Shown piece by piece: positions 24,733 through 32,795 of a stretch of 64,000 nucleotides of DNA (positions are counted from its first letter, which is position 1; every line of letters begins with the position of its first letter). The stretch comes from Methanolinea sp. (lineage in GTDB: Archaea > Halobacteriota > Methanomicrobia > Methanomicrobiales > Methanospirillaceae). The notes under the pieces are model-generated. The model saw nothing but the letters and a program-made list of their open reading frames with translations. It did not search any database and was not told the DNA's origin. The translations under genes were made by a program, and so were the position numbers. The stretch lies in NCBI GenBank assembly GCA_018262855.1, contig JADFDO010000002.1:62001-126000 (forward strand), written 5' to 3'.

Positions 24733-27201
24733 CTAATCTTCGAAAATGTTGTATCGGTCGCTACTCTCTCTCGAGGAGAGGTACTCTTCAAGGTCGTGAA
24801 TCAATTCCCGCACATTCTGGTATCTGTCAACAGGTCTCTTCTCGAGGCACCGCATGATGATGGCGTCAAGGGGCTGGAGGCTCGGGTTTCTGCTTGAGGG
24901 GAGATCGGGCTTCTGGGAGATGATGAGCGCACTCACGTGTGCCATGTCGTTGCCGGGGAAGGGCACAACTCCAGTGACAAGTTCATAGAGCACGCATCCC
25001 AGCTGGTAGATGTCGGTGCGCTGGTCGGTCTCACCAAACGTCTGTGGTGCCAACTGCTCAGGAGCTGCATACGCTAGCGAGAATCCTGTGATGGTGGGCA
25101 TCCCGGAAAGACCAATTACCTTGCTCATACCCCAGTCGGTGATCTTGGGTACGCCTTCTGTGGTTACCAGTATATTCTGTGGCTTGATATCCCTGTGAAT
25201 GATCCCCCTGTCATGCGCGAACTGGAGGCCGAGAGCCACGTCGCGGCATATCCGGGCAGATCTCCCCATGGGGAGGGGTTTTCCCATGTCCGCAAGGGTT
25301 TGCCCGATGAATTCCATCTCGACGTATGGGACCGGGAGTATGTTCACCGCTGAGACTTTCACGATATTTTCGTGCAACAGGCCTTCCCATCCCATGATCT
25401 CCTTTAAGAATGCTTTTCCGGTATTCTCATCGTGCTGGAGCGGGATCTTCAACGCCACTGTCTGACCGGTCTGGAGATTCTTTGCCCTGAAGACCCTTGC
25501 CAGGCCCCCAGAACCCACAAACTCAGCGCCCGCATATTTATCCGCAAGTTCCTGGGGGAAAAGTCCGGACCCGATGGAAGTACTGACACTTGTCTCATCC
25601 GGGCCGGGCCGGGATATGCTTGCAGGAGCCGAGATGTCCCCGGCGGAGGGCTTATCCTGAGGATACGATCCATCCTGCCATCGGGCTGCGAGGGTTGAGA
25701 GGATTCCCGAGAGGAGCATCATTCCTGCCATGAACCGCATCGATGGATCCCCTCCTATCAGTGCAAGGAGTGCAAGGAAGATCACAAGAACTCCTGCAAC
25801 AGTATGGGCTTTGAGCATCCCGCGGAAAGGCCAGGAGATGAGAGCTCCCATCATCAGGGCAATCGAAGACAGCACCAGGTACAGCATCAGGGGGACGACC
25901 GCCGTGACAAGTTCGGGAAGGATACCCCAGGTCCTTTCAGCGGGAGAAGCAAGGTACCAGTCCAGCACTATCATCATCGCAATGACGGGTATGGCAAAGA
26001 GTGCGAATTCCAGCAACTTCCTGCGAACCGACACATTCCTGACCCGCTCTGAAGAGAGGACGTCACGGGAGAGTATGATGGTGGCAAGGCCTCCGATTGC
26101 AAGAATAAAAAATATTCCGGGGATGGCTGGAAGACCAAGGGGCTGACCTGGAATTTCCTGGACCGGGAGAGATGTCGGGGGAGGACTTGTAACTGTGGTG
26201 AGAGGCACTGTGGTTGCAGGAGAAGTGGTTGAGACAGCAGTGGGAGGAGTCGTGAAAGTGGTGGTGGGAACGGTGGTAGTGGGAGGAGTCGTGAAAGTGG
26301 TGGTAGGGACGGTAGTGGTGGGAGAAGTCGTAGGAGTGGTAGTGGGAACGGTGGTGGTCTGAGTTGTTGTGGGAGTGGTGGTAGGGATGGTGGTGGTCTG
26401 AGTTGTTGTGGGAGTGGTGGTAGGGACGGTAGTGGTGGGAGAAGTCGTGGGAGTGGTGGTAGGGACGGTAGTGGTGGGAGAAGTCGTGGGAGTGGTGGTA
26501 GGGACGGTAGTGGTGGGAGAAGTCGTGGGAGTGGTGGTAGGGACGGTAGTGGTGGGAGAAGTCGTGGGAGTGGTGGTAGGGACGGTAGTGGTGGGAGAAG
26601 TCGTGGGAGTGGTGGTAGGGACGGTAGTGGTGGGAGAAGTCGTGGGAGTGGTGGTTGGGGCAGTTGTAGCAATGGGAACGAGTTCCACCTTGGGCAGGAC
26701 CGCCGTCTCTCCTGCCGGAATCTGGACATCAACTCGGTATTCCTGATATCCCTGCAGAACAAACCTGACCGAATGGATTCCGGGGATTATCCCGGAAAAG
26801 GTGACCGGTCCGTCAGGGCTCGTGGTTCCATAATAGGTATTATCGATATAAACGATTGCACCGGAAGGATCTGACGAAACCTTCAGTGATCCATAAATAG
26901 GTTCGAAAATGGCAGTAATTTCGTGGTTATGGTTCACATCGGTAAAGGTATACATCGGAATCGAGCCCAGTGATTTCTGATCAACTCGCACATTCTGGAT
27001 TCGGAATCCGTAAAACGCCTCGATGATGAAAGCCTGGGAACTTCCCTTCTCAACGCTGACCGCTCCTGAAGGGTATATCGAACCTCCATCTCCTGCGCCT
27101 GCAGTGATTGTATACGTATCCGCGGCCTGGACTGCAGGGGCCACCATGAGGAGGGTAAGAACCAGCAAAATGATGGATGATGATGAAGAATACCGGGGCA
27201 T
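24733..27201 (-). CDS. Membrane Ser/Thr protein kinase with exported PEGA domain and Thr/Pro repeat stalk
   Basis: The protein has 822 residues. A signal peptide (1-26) is followed by a repeat-like beta domain (27-105), a PEGA domain (about 106-175, GSLKVSSDPSGAIVYIDNTYYG), a Thr/Pro stalk of 13-residue repeats (about 180-345) and several membrane helices (about 350-500). The C-terminal kinase (about 550-800) has GSGGLARVF, the VALKI Lys, HRDIKPQN, DWG in place of DFG, and APE. The sensor part should face outside and the kinase inside. It lies 30 bases downstream of an FHA-winged-helix gene, its probable phospho-dependent partner. Confidence 0.93.
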   Translation of the reverse strand: MPRYSSSSSIILLVLTLLMVAPAVQAADTYTITAGAGDGGSIYPSGAVSVEKGSSQAFIIEAFYGFRIQNVRVDQKSLGSIPMYTFTDVNHNHEITAIFEPIYGSLKVSSDPSGAIVYIDNTYYGTTSPDGPVTFSGIIPGIHSVRFVLQGYQEYRVDVQIPAGETAVLPKVELVPIATTAPTTTPTTSPTTTVPTTTPTTSPTTTVPTTTPTTSPTTTVPTTTPTTSPTTTVPTTTPTTSPTTTVPTTTPTTSPTTTVPTTTPTTTQTTTIPTTTPTTTQTTTVPTTTPTTSPTTTVPTTTFTTPPTTTVPTTTFTTPPTAVSTTSPATTVPLTTVTSPPPTSLPVQEIPGQPLGLPAIPGIFFILAIGGLATIILSRDVLSSERVRNVSVRRKLLEFALFAIPVIAMMIVLDWYLASPAERTWGILPELVTAVVPLMLYLVLSSIALMMGALISWPFRGMLKAHTVAGVLVIFLALLALIGGDPSMRFMAGMMLLSGILSTLAARWQDGSYPQDKPSAGDISAPASISRPGPDETSVSTSIGSGLFPQELADKYAGAEFVGSGGLARVFRAKNLQTGQTVALKIPLQHDENTGKAFLKEIMGWEGLLHENIVKVSAVNILPVPYVEMEFIGQTLADMGKPLPMGRSARICRDVALGLQFAHDRGIIHRDIKPQNILVTTEGVPKITDWGMSKVIGLSGMPTITGFSLAYAAPEQLAPQTFGETDQRTDIYQLGCVLYELVTGVVPFPGNDMAHVSALIISQKPDLPSSRNPSLQPLDAIIMRCLEKRPVDRYQNVRELIHDLEEYLSSRESSDRYNIFED
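26245..26665. repeat. 39-bp tandem repeats in the kinase stalk
   Basis: Within the kinase gene, 39-bp units encode TTTVPTTTPTTSP on the minus strand. About six copies from 26411 to 26645 are nearly identical in DNA; copies from 26245 to 26410 are diverged. Such near-identity suggests recent slippage and variable stalk length between strains. Confidence 0.85.
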
Positions 27202-27231
27202 GGAAGGGGGGATGAATGTATACAGGTACGG

Positions 27232-28023
27232 TTACTCCTTGCCCGGGATGATAATCAGCAGGCGTGCTGCCGCAGTTCCCTTGGCAAGCTCGATAAGGTC
27301 TCCATCCGACACTTCCACGGGAACTCTCTTTTGGATCGGTGTACTGTTCAGGAACGTCCCCCCGGTGCTTCCCCTGTCTTCGAGAAGCCACTTTTTACCC
27401 TCCCGCCGTAACGACGCATGAGGGCGGCTGATCCTGCTTACCGAGGAGTACTCCTTTGACAGTATCACGTCACCCGCCATTCCTGGAGATGCCGCGTGTC
27501 CTGAATCGACCCTTCCTATCCTTATTCCCTCCTCGCTGACATAGTAGCATTTGCCGTCATCTGGACCACCAAGGAGGATCAGCATCGGGTTGTTTCCTGT
27601 AACATCTTCCTGTATCGCATCGCGGACCTCCTCCAGGCGCTGTTTCATATCGCTGTCGGCCATCTGGATGCGCATGTTGGAGAAGATCCCGAGGTTTCGC
27701 ACCACCGCCTCCATAGCACCGGGCACGAGCGAGTACTTCCATACCGGGTGCACACCTTTTGAGGTCTGCTGTCCAAGCCCCACTTCCTTCCGGATGAGGC
27801 CCATCCCCATCAGCTTATCGAGGTGCTTTTTTGTATTCTCGTAGCTGGTCTCGATCTCCGATGCAATCATCCTGACATCACGTGGTTTCTTCTCAAGAAG
27901 CTTGAGAATCTTAAGGCGCTGGCTGTTGGAGAGGACTTCCAGGTACTCGGACAGCTCGTTATAATAGTCAGGAATTTCGTCAAGCACGATAGTCCGGGCC
28001 GAATCCTGTGGTTCCCTGGTCAT
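27232..28023 (-). CDS. Winged-helix regulator with C-terminal FHA domain
   Basis: The protein has 263 residues. The N-terminal ArsR-like winged helix is at about 25-100 (LSNSQRLKILKLLEKKPRDVRMIASEI...TKKHLDKLMGMGLI). A helical linker leads to an FHA domain (about 165-260) with GIRIGR, SRPHASLRR and DRGSTGGTFLNS, the residues that contact phosphothreonine. ATG 28023 follows AAGGTGG and a TATATAC element; a longer frame exists upstream but lacks signals. With the downstream kinase it forms a likely phospho-Thr signalling operon that ends in transcription control. Confidence 0.9.
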   Translation of the reverse strand: MTREPQDSARTIVLDEIPDYYNELSEYLEVLSNSQRLKILKLLEKKPRDVRMIASEIETSYENTKKHLDKLMGMGLIRKEVGLGQQTSKGVHPVWKYSLVPGAMEAVVRNLGIFSNMRIQMADSDMKQRLEEVRDAIQEDVTGNNPMLILLGGPDDGKCYYVSEEGIRIGRVDSGHAASPGMAGDVILSKEYSSVSRISRPHASLRREGKKWLLEDRGSTGGTFLNSTPIQKRVPVEVSDGDLIELAKGTAAARLLIIIPGKE

Positions 28024-28271
28024 CCGTGTTCCACCTTGTATATAGAATGCACAGCATGAGACAAAAATATTCTCCGGTCCGCCGCGAGGTTTGTCAGGGA
28101 GAGGATCATACGGGATCACTGCTCTTCCACTCGCAAGAGGGAGTCCCATATAATCAGCACTTGAGTATTCGATGATACCGGCATCGCTGGATTTTATGTG
28201 GGATGGGGATTCCCCGGATGCCTGGTCGATAAGTGTATTAACAGGGCAGATGCGAATATCTCGTTTCAGGA

Positions 28272-28970
28272 ATGAAGACTTTTCCCTTACCCCATACCCT
28301 CGAGGAAGCCATGGCGGTTCAGGTGGAGCTCGCGGGGACACTCAAAACCGGCCGGGAGGAAATTTCGGAAGACCCTGTTCTTGTTGCTGGAATGGATGCC
28401 AGCTACGGGCATTCATCTGCGTATGCAGCGATCGTGATAATGGGTTACCCGGATCTCACATTCCAGTCACGGGTGGAGGCGCGATCACCCACTCGCTTTC
28501 CCTATGTACCGGGCTTTTTTGCGTTCAGGGAGATTCCGGCCCTTCTCGAGGCATACAATCTCGTGGGGAATCCTCCCGGTGTGCTGCTTGTCCATGGTCA
28601 TGGTTACTCCCACCCGAGAAGGGCAGGTATTGCGATCCATCTCGGGGCGTTTCTCGGGATACCAAGTATCGGGGTGGCCGGACGTCCTCTCCCCGGAATG
28701 GAGGTATCGGAACCCGGCGAATCCCGGGGGGCCTGTTCTGAGATCATTATGGAGGAGGAGGTTACAGGGGTGTTCCTCCGCACACAGGAAGATACCCGTC
28801 CGGTCTATATCTCGGCAGGGTACCGGACCACCCTCACGCAGGCTATCAGGATTGCACTCTCCTGCTGCCGGCATTCACGGTTCCCTGAGCCTATTCGTCT
28901 TGCGGACCGTGCCGCAGGAAGGATGCGGCGGAGACACGAGAGGAATATATTGCAGGGGGACCAAGTCTGA
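28272..28970 (+). CDS. Endonuclease V-like protein with altered active site
   Basis: The 232-residue protein aligns with Nfi along its length: VAGMDAS (Asp42), YVPGFFAFRE (Glu87), SHPRRAGIAIHLG, IPSIGVA and a late Asp in RLADRAAG. Endonuclease V cuts near deoxyinosine in DNA, or inosine in RNA. However, the catalytic VDGHG is VHGHG here (His108 for Asp), and the IGVAKK lysine is Gly137. It may have weak, altered or no nuclease activity. It is divergent from the regulator and lies 6 bases before an HD-domain gene, probably co-transcribed. Confidence 0.88.
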   Translation: MKTFPLPHTLEEAMAVQVELAGTLKTGREEISEDPVLVAGMDASYGHSSAYAAIVIMGYPDLTFQSRVEARSPTRFPYVPGFFAFREIPALLEAYNLVGNPPGVLLVHGHGYSHPRRAGIAIHLGAFLGIPSIGVAGRPLPGMEVSEPGESRGACSEIIMEEEVTGVFLRTQEDTRPVYISAGYRTTLTQAIRIALSCCRHSRFPEPIRLADRAAGRMRRRHERNILQGDQV

Positions 28971-28976
28971 TCCGGT

Positions 28977-29525
28977 ATGAACAGGGAAGATGCACTGGGC
29001 ATCATGACCTCCTTCCTAGAAAAGGAGAGTCTCAGGAATCATTGTCTGGCCACCGCGGCGATCATGAAAGCGCTTGCCCTCCGCATTGGCGGCGATCCGG
29101 ATCAGTGGGAGACGATCGGACTCCTCCATGATATCGATTATGAAGTCGTGGGAGGGGATATGCAGAGGCACGGAAACGAGGGATATCAAATGCTTCTCGA
29201 GAGAGGGCTCGGTGAGGAGATCGCCGGGGCTGTCCGGAGGCATAACGATATCCTGCACGGAAAATCGGAAAAACTGGTTGATGTCGCTCTCCAGTCTGCC
29301 GATAATATATCAGGTCTTATCATCGCGTGTGCGGCGGTCAAAGGCGGCAGAATCACTGAAGTGACCGAAAAGACGATCAGGAAGAAGTTCAAGGAGAGAT
29401 CATTTGCGGCTGGATGCAGGAGGGAGAACGTGGAGGATATCACCCGGTTCATGGAGCTCTCCGAGTTCTTTTCGCTTTCCCTGACTGCGCTGCAGGGGAT
29501 CCGATCCGAACTGGGTCTCTCTTAA
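28977..29525 (+). CDS. HD-domain phosphohydrolase-like protein
   Basis: This 182-residue helical protein has the H...HD...H/D metal pattern: NHCLATAAIMKALA, GLLHDIDYE, RHGNEGYQMLLE, RHND and a late Asp in QSADNISG. HD proteins of this size hydrolyse nucleotides or phosphomonoesters; the substrate is not evident. The start lies 6 bases after the endonuclease V-like gene, suggesting one message. It is cytoplasmic. Confidence 0.85.
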   Translation: MNREDALGIMTSFLEKESLRNHCLATAAIMKALALRIGGDPDQWETIGLLHDIDYEVVGGDMQRHGNEGYQMLLERGLGEEIAGAVRRHNDILHGKSEKLVDVALQSADNISGLIIACAAVKGGRITEVTEKTIRKKFKERSFAAGCRRENVEDITRFMELSEFFSLSLTALQGIRSELGLS

Positions 29526-29607
29526 AGTACTGGATAAAACGGGATCAGGCCACTGACAACTTTCATGTGAAAATGGTCCTGACCTTTTTTTTAGAAAAAA
29601 TATTGCA

Positions 29608-30018
29608 TTATTCAGGCTGTGTGCCTGAATCTGCCTTACTGTCCGGTTCTTTCCGGGGAGGTCTCTCGGGTTTCACATAGGTGATCTGAATCACTTCGAC
29701 ACCTTCATGCACCGTCATGCTGGGAGTGTACCCTGTCTCCATCGTCAGGCAGTGGACCGGGCACTGCTCCACGCAGCAGTTGCAGACGACGCACTTCAGG
29801 CGGTCGATGCTCCAGGTCTTCTCATCCTTTACGACACAGATCGCATCAGTTGGGCATTTCTTCATGCACATCCCACAGGAGATGCAACGTGCAGGATCGA
29901 TAGTGACCCGCCCACGGGAGATGGGAGTGCACTTCGCAGCGGCTGCCGGGTATCTCCTTGTGGCAGGGCTTCTGAGTGTGGTCAGGATCGCAATTTTTAC
30001 CATTTCAAAATATCCCAT
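29608..30018 (-). CDS. echF: Ech hydrogenase subunit F, polyferredoxin-type
   Basis: The protein has 136 residues from ATG 30018, which follows GAGGTGA. Two [4Fe-4S] motifs, CISCGMCMKKCP and CVVCNCCVEQCP, match the NuoI-like subunit that passes electrons from ferredoxin to the small subunit. The C-terminal tail is charged and variable (RPPRKEPDSKADSG). It is the last gene of the ech operon, starting just after the echE stop. Confidence 0.93.
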   Translation of the reverse strand: MGYFEMVKIAILTTLRSPATRRYPAAAAKCTPISRGRVTIDPARCISCGMCMKKCPTDAICVVKDEKTWSIDRLKCVVCNCCVEQCPVHCLTMETGYTPSMTVHEGVEVIQITYVKPERPPRKEPDSKADSGTQPE

Positions 30019-30023
30019 GTCAC

Positions 30024-31103
30024 TCACCTCTCCATACACCCGATGCAGGGGTCGATACTCAATACAATCACCGGTACATCAGCAAGTTCGCACCCGGCAA
30101 GCATCTTCACGAGCGGGGGAAGGTTCGTCAGCGTCGGGGTCCTGATGCGGGAACGGACCAGGTGTTTTGATCCATCTCCCTTCACATAGTGGACCAGTTC
30201 ACCTCTTGGCTGCTCCGCACGGGAGAAGTATTCACCATCCGGGTTCCCCTTGGGTTTCACCTCAATCTCGCCTTCCGGTATCTTTGCCGCCGCCTGCCGT
30301 ATCAGGTCAATCGATGTGAAGAGCTCCTTCACCCTGACTGCACAGCGGGAATAGCAGTCACCTCCTGTCTCTACCACAGGCTTGAACTGGAGCTTCCCAT
30401 ACGCTGCATACCCTGTCTTTCGCAGATCGATGCCAACTCCGCTGCCTCGTGCAGTGGGCCCCATCGCTCCAAGATAGTATGCATCATCCCGGGAGAGAAC
30501 ACCCACGCCCCGGGTGCGGCCGATGATGGATTCGTCGTTGAGGAACACGCCTGCAATATCCTTCAGTTCCCGCTCGAACACGTCAAGATCTCTCGCCATG
30601 CGTTCAAGTGTTTTACCCGGGATATCTCTCCTGACACCCCCAACCTTGCAGCTGCCCTGGATGACCCGTCCACCGGTGGTCTCTTCGAGTACGTCGAGCA
30701 CGAACTCGCGGGCTTTCCAGGAAGCCATGAAGAGATTCTCGAACCCTACCGCATCGGCAAAAAGGCCGAGCCAGAGAAGGTGCGAGTGGAGCCTTGAGTA
30801 CTCGGACCAGATCGTGCGGAGATACAGGGCGCGTTCGGGGACCTCAATGTCCATGACCTGTTCGACCGCCTGGCAGTATGTCATCCCGTGGATGAAACTG
30901 CAGATCCCGCATGTCCGTTCTGCAATGTAGACGTATTCAGGGTATTCTCTTTTGGCTACCAGCGTCTCGAGGCCCCTGTGAATGTATCCTATTGAGGGAA
31001 TGGCTTCCACGACCCGCTCGTCCTCGAGGACAAGGTCAACATGAATGGGTTCGGGCAGCACAGGGTGCTGGGGGCCGAAGGGGACGATTATCTTTTTGGA
31101 CAT
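30024..31103 (-). CDS. echE: Ech hydrogenase large subunit (NiFe centre)
   Basis: The protein has 359 residues. The NiFe site is complete: RTCGIC (Cys65, Cys68) near the N-terminus and DPCIGC (Cys353, Cys356) ending in MER. This separates it from the Ni-free NuoD/FpoD proteins. The size fits Ech-type enzymes. It reduces protons or oxidises H2, linked to ion movement through EchA/B. There is no cleavable C-terminal extension after the last Cys beyond three residues, as in other Ech enzymes. HypC (2480-2710) may serve its maturation. Confidence 0.95.
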   Translation of the reverse strand: MSKKIIVPFGPQHPVLPEPIHVDLVLEDERVVEAIPSIGYIHRGLETLVAKREYPEYVYIAERTCGICSFIHGMTYCQAVEQVMDIEVPERALYLRTIWSEYSRLHSHLLWLGLFADAVGFENLFMASWKAREFVLDVLEETTGGRVIQGSCKVGGVRRDIPGKTLERMARDLDVFERELKDIAGVFLNDESIIGRTRGVGVLSRDDAYYLGAMGPTARGSGVGIDLRKTGYAAYGKLQFKPVVETGGDCYSRCAVRVKELFTSIDLIRQAAAKIPEGEIEVKPKGNPDGEYFSRAEQPRGELVHYVKGDGSKHLVRSRIRTPTLTNLPPLVKMLAGCELADVPVIVLSIDPCIGCMER

Positions 31104-31468
31104 GTCTCCTCCCCCCGGAATGTCGGGTTTGCAAAGGGATTCTTCTTCGCGGTCCTGAAAAGATTCCCGCCAAAGTCGATGTTCATTCCCACCACGCGGA
31201 TACCGAACAGGTCATACATCTCGTTCTCATACACGAACGCTCCCCAGTAAATACCCGAGATACTGGGAATCTCAGAGAGTCCGTCAATTACGATCCGAAT
31301 GTTCCTGAACTGGTAATCCAGGTCAAAGGAATAGTTGATCTCATAGAGTTCACCCGCCTTTGTGCAGCTCATCTGGACAAGCCGGTAGCCCTTTTTCCTG
31401 AACTCTTCGACAATCCCGATCAGGTGATCCCGCTCCACCAAGGTCGTCTCCTGGGCATCTCTTGTCAT
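31088..31468 (-). CDS. echD: Ech hydrogenase subunit D (NuoC-like)
   Basis: The 126-residue protein belongs to the NuoC/EchD 30-kDa family. It has YRLVQMSCTKAGELYEINYSF and the conserved SGIYWGAFVYENEMYDLFGI, followed by a short tail. It bridges the large and small subunits. It overlaps echC by 4 bases (31465-31468) and echE by 16 bases. Confidence 0.9.
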   Translation of the reverse strand: MTRDAQETTLVERDHLIGIVEEFRKKGYRLVQMSCTKAGELYEINYSFDLDYQFRNIRIVIDGLSEIPSISGIYWGAFVYENEMYDLFGIRVVGMNIDFGGNLFRTAKKNPFANPTFRGEETCPKR

Positions 31469-31932
31469 TGTGCACCTCCGGCACCACTGCCTGGTGCTGG
31501 CGACGATTGTGTTCCGTTCTTCTTCTTCTCTTCAAGGATCGACAGAGCCTTCACAATGCCATCGATGATCGACTCGGGCCTGGCCGCGCATCCCGGAACG
31601 TACACATCGACCGGGATGACGCAGTCGATACCCCCGACCACGTTATAACACTCCCTGAATACACCGCCTGAACTTGCGCATATCCCCACCGCAACGACCA
31701 CCTTCGGGTCGGGCATCTGCGCGTACAGGTTCCTGACCACTTCCCTGTTCTGTTCGTTGATTCCTCCAGTGATGACCAGGACATCGGCATGCTTGGGATT
31801 GCCGGTGTTGATGATCCCGAACCTTTCCACGTCGTAGAGCGGTGAGAGGCACGCGAGCACCTCGATATCGCACCCGTTGCAGCTGGACGCATCGTAGTGC
31901 AGGATCCAGGGTGACTTGGAGAGCCAGGTCAT
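31465..31932 (-). CDS. echC: Ech hydrogenase small subunit (NuoB-like)
   Basis: The protein has 155 residues and starts MTWLSKSPWILHYDASSCNGCDIE. Cys18 and Cys21, with later Cys in CASSGG and VPGCAARPE, bind the proximal [4Fe-4S] cluster next to the NiFe site. The ATG overlaps the echB stop as ATGA. Length is typical for EchC (about 150). Confidence 0.94.
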   Translation of the reverse strand: MTWLSKSPWILHYDASSCNGCDIEVLACLSPLYDVERFGIINTGNPKHADVLVITGGINEQNREVVRNLYAQMPDPKVVVAVGICASSGGVFRECYNVVGGIDCVIPVDVYVPGCAARPESIIDGIVKALSILEEKKKNGTQSSPAPGSGAGGAQ

Positions 31933-32795
31933 GCCGGTACCACCGCCGAGAGGTAATAAAGCACTCCGAGATTCACAAGCCCCATCATACCTGCAATGAT
32001 CCAGGAACTCTTGAGCGTGAATTTCCAGGTTCCCCTTGAGAACGTATTGTCGATCAGGATCTCCAGGAGATACGCTACGATGATTGCAACGATTGCGATC
32101 AGCGGGTTCCATGCAAAGAAGAGGTAGATGAACCCGAGGAGGAAGACATTCTCATACCAGTGGGCAATCTCGACCCTCCCGAGCATGGGACCGGAAAAAT
32201 CGGTTGTGACTCCTTTCACGATCTCCTGGTGGGCATGGTGAGAAGTGGAGAGATCGAACGGTGATTTCCTGAGCTTGATCGTCAGCACCATCAGGAAACC
32301 CAGGAAGACGCCAGGGAGATACAGGATGATGGGGAGCCCGCTTCCCATGATCTCCCACACGAAAAAGCTCTTCGTGACCATGTACATCCCGACCGCAGCG
32401 AGGATGATCATGGGTTCATAAGCGATGATCTGGATGAGTTCTCTCTCCGCTCCGATGAAGCTGTACGGAGAGTACGAGGAATAGGCACCGAGAACCAGGA
32501 AGAGGTGCGCCAGCGTGAATGCGAAGATCACCAGGAGCAGGTCACCTCCTGCAAAGAAGAGCGCGCCGCTCGCCACAATGAAGACAAGATACGAGAGTGT
32601 GTAGACGTGCTGGGAAGGAGTCACCACGATCTGCTTCTTCTCGAAGAGTTTCCCCACGTCAGCGAAGGGCTGGAGGAGTGGTGGCCCGACCCTCCCCTGC
32701 ATCCTTGCAGTAATTTTCCTGTCGATCCCTGCTACCAGACCCCCGATGAAGGGCGCGGCTACGATAAAGAGCAGCGCATTCGTGATCGATATCAT
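31929..32795 (-). CDS. echB: Ech hydrogenase membrane subunit B (NuoH-like)
   Basis: This 288-residue membrane protein of about 8 helices carries the NuoH signature GIDRKITARMQGRVGPPLLQPFAD and GAERELIQIIAYEP, together with KLRKSPFDLSTSHHAHQE, the loop at the junction with the soluble arm. It couples electron transfer to ion movement. It overlaps echA by 4 bases. Confidence 0.94.
   Translation of the reverse strand: MISITNALLFIVAAPFIGGLVAGIDRKITARMQGRVGPPLLQPFADVGKLFEKKQIVVTPSQHVYTLSYLVFIVASGALFFAGGDLLLVIFAFTLAHLFLVLGAYSSYSPYSFIGAERELIQIIAYEPMIILAAVGMYMVTKSFFVWEIMGSGLPIILYLPGVFLGFLMVLTIKLRKSPFDLSTSHHAHQEIVKGVTTDFSGPMLGRVEIAHWYENVFLLGFIYLFFAWNPLIAIVAIIVAYLLEILIDNTFSRGTWKFTLKSSWIIAGMMGLVNLGVLYYLSAVVPA

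Noticed and set aside
26245-26665. Possible CRISPR array because of regular repeats
   Set aside because: The repeats are contiguous with no unique spacers and stay in frame inside a coding gene.
26408-26746. Plus-strand frame VVVGTVVVGEVVG repeated, looking like a low-complexity membrane protein
   Set aside because: It is the antisense reading of the Thr/Pro stalk repeats of the kinase gene.
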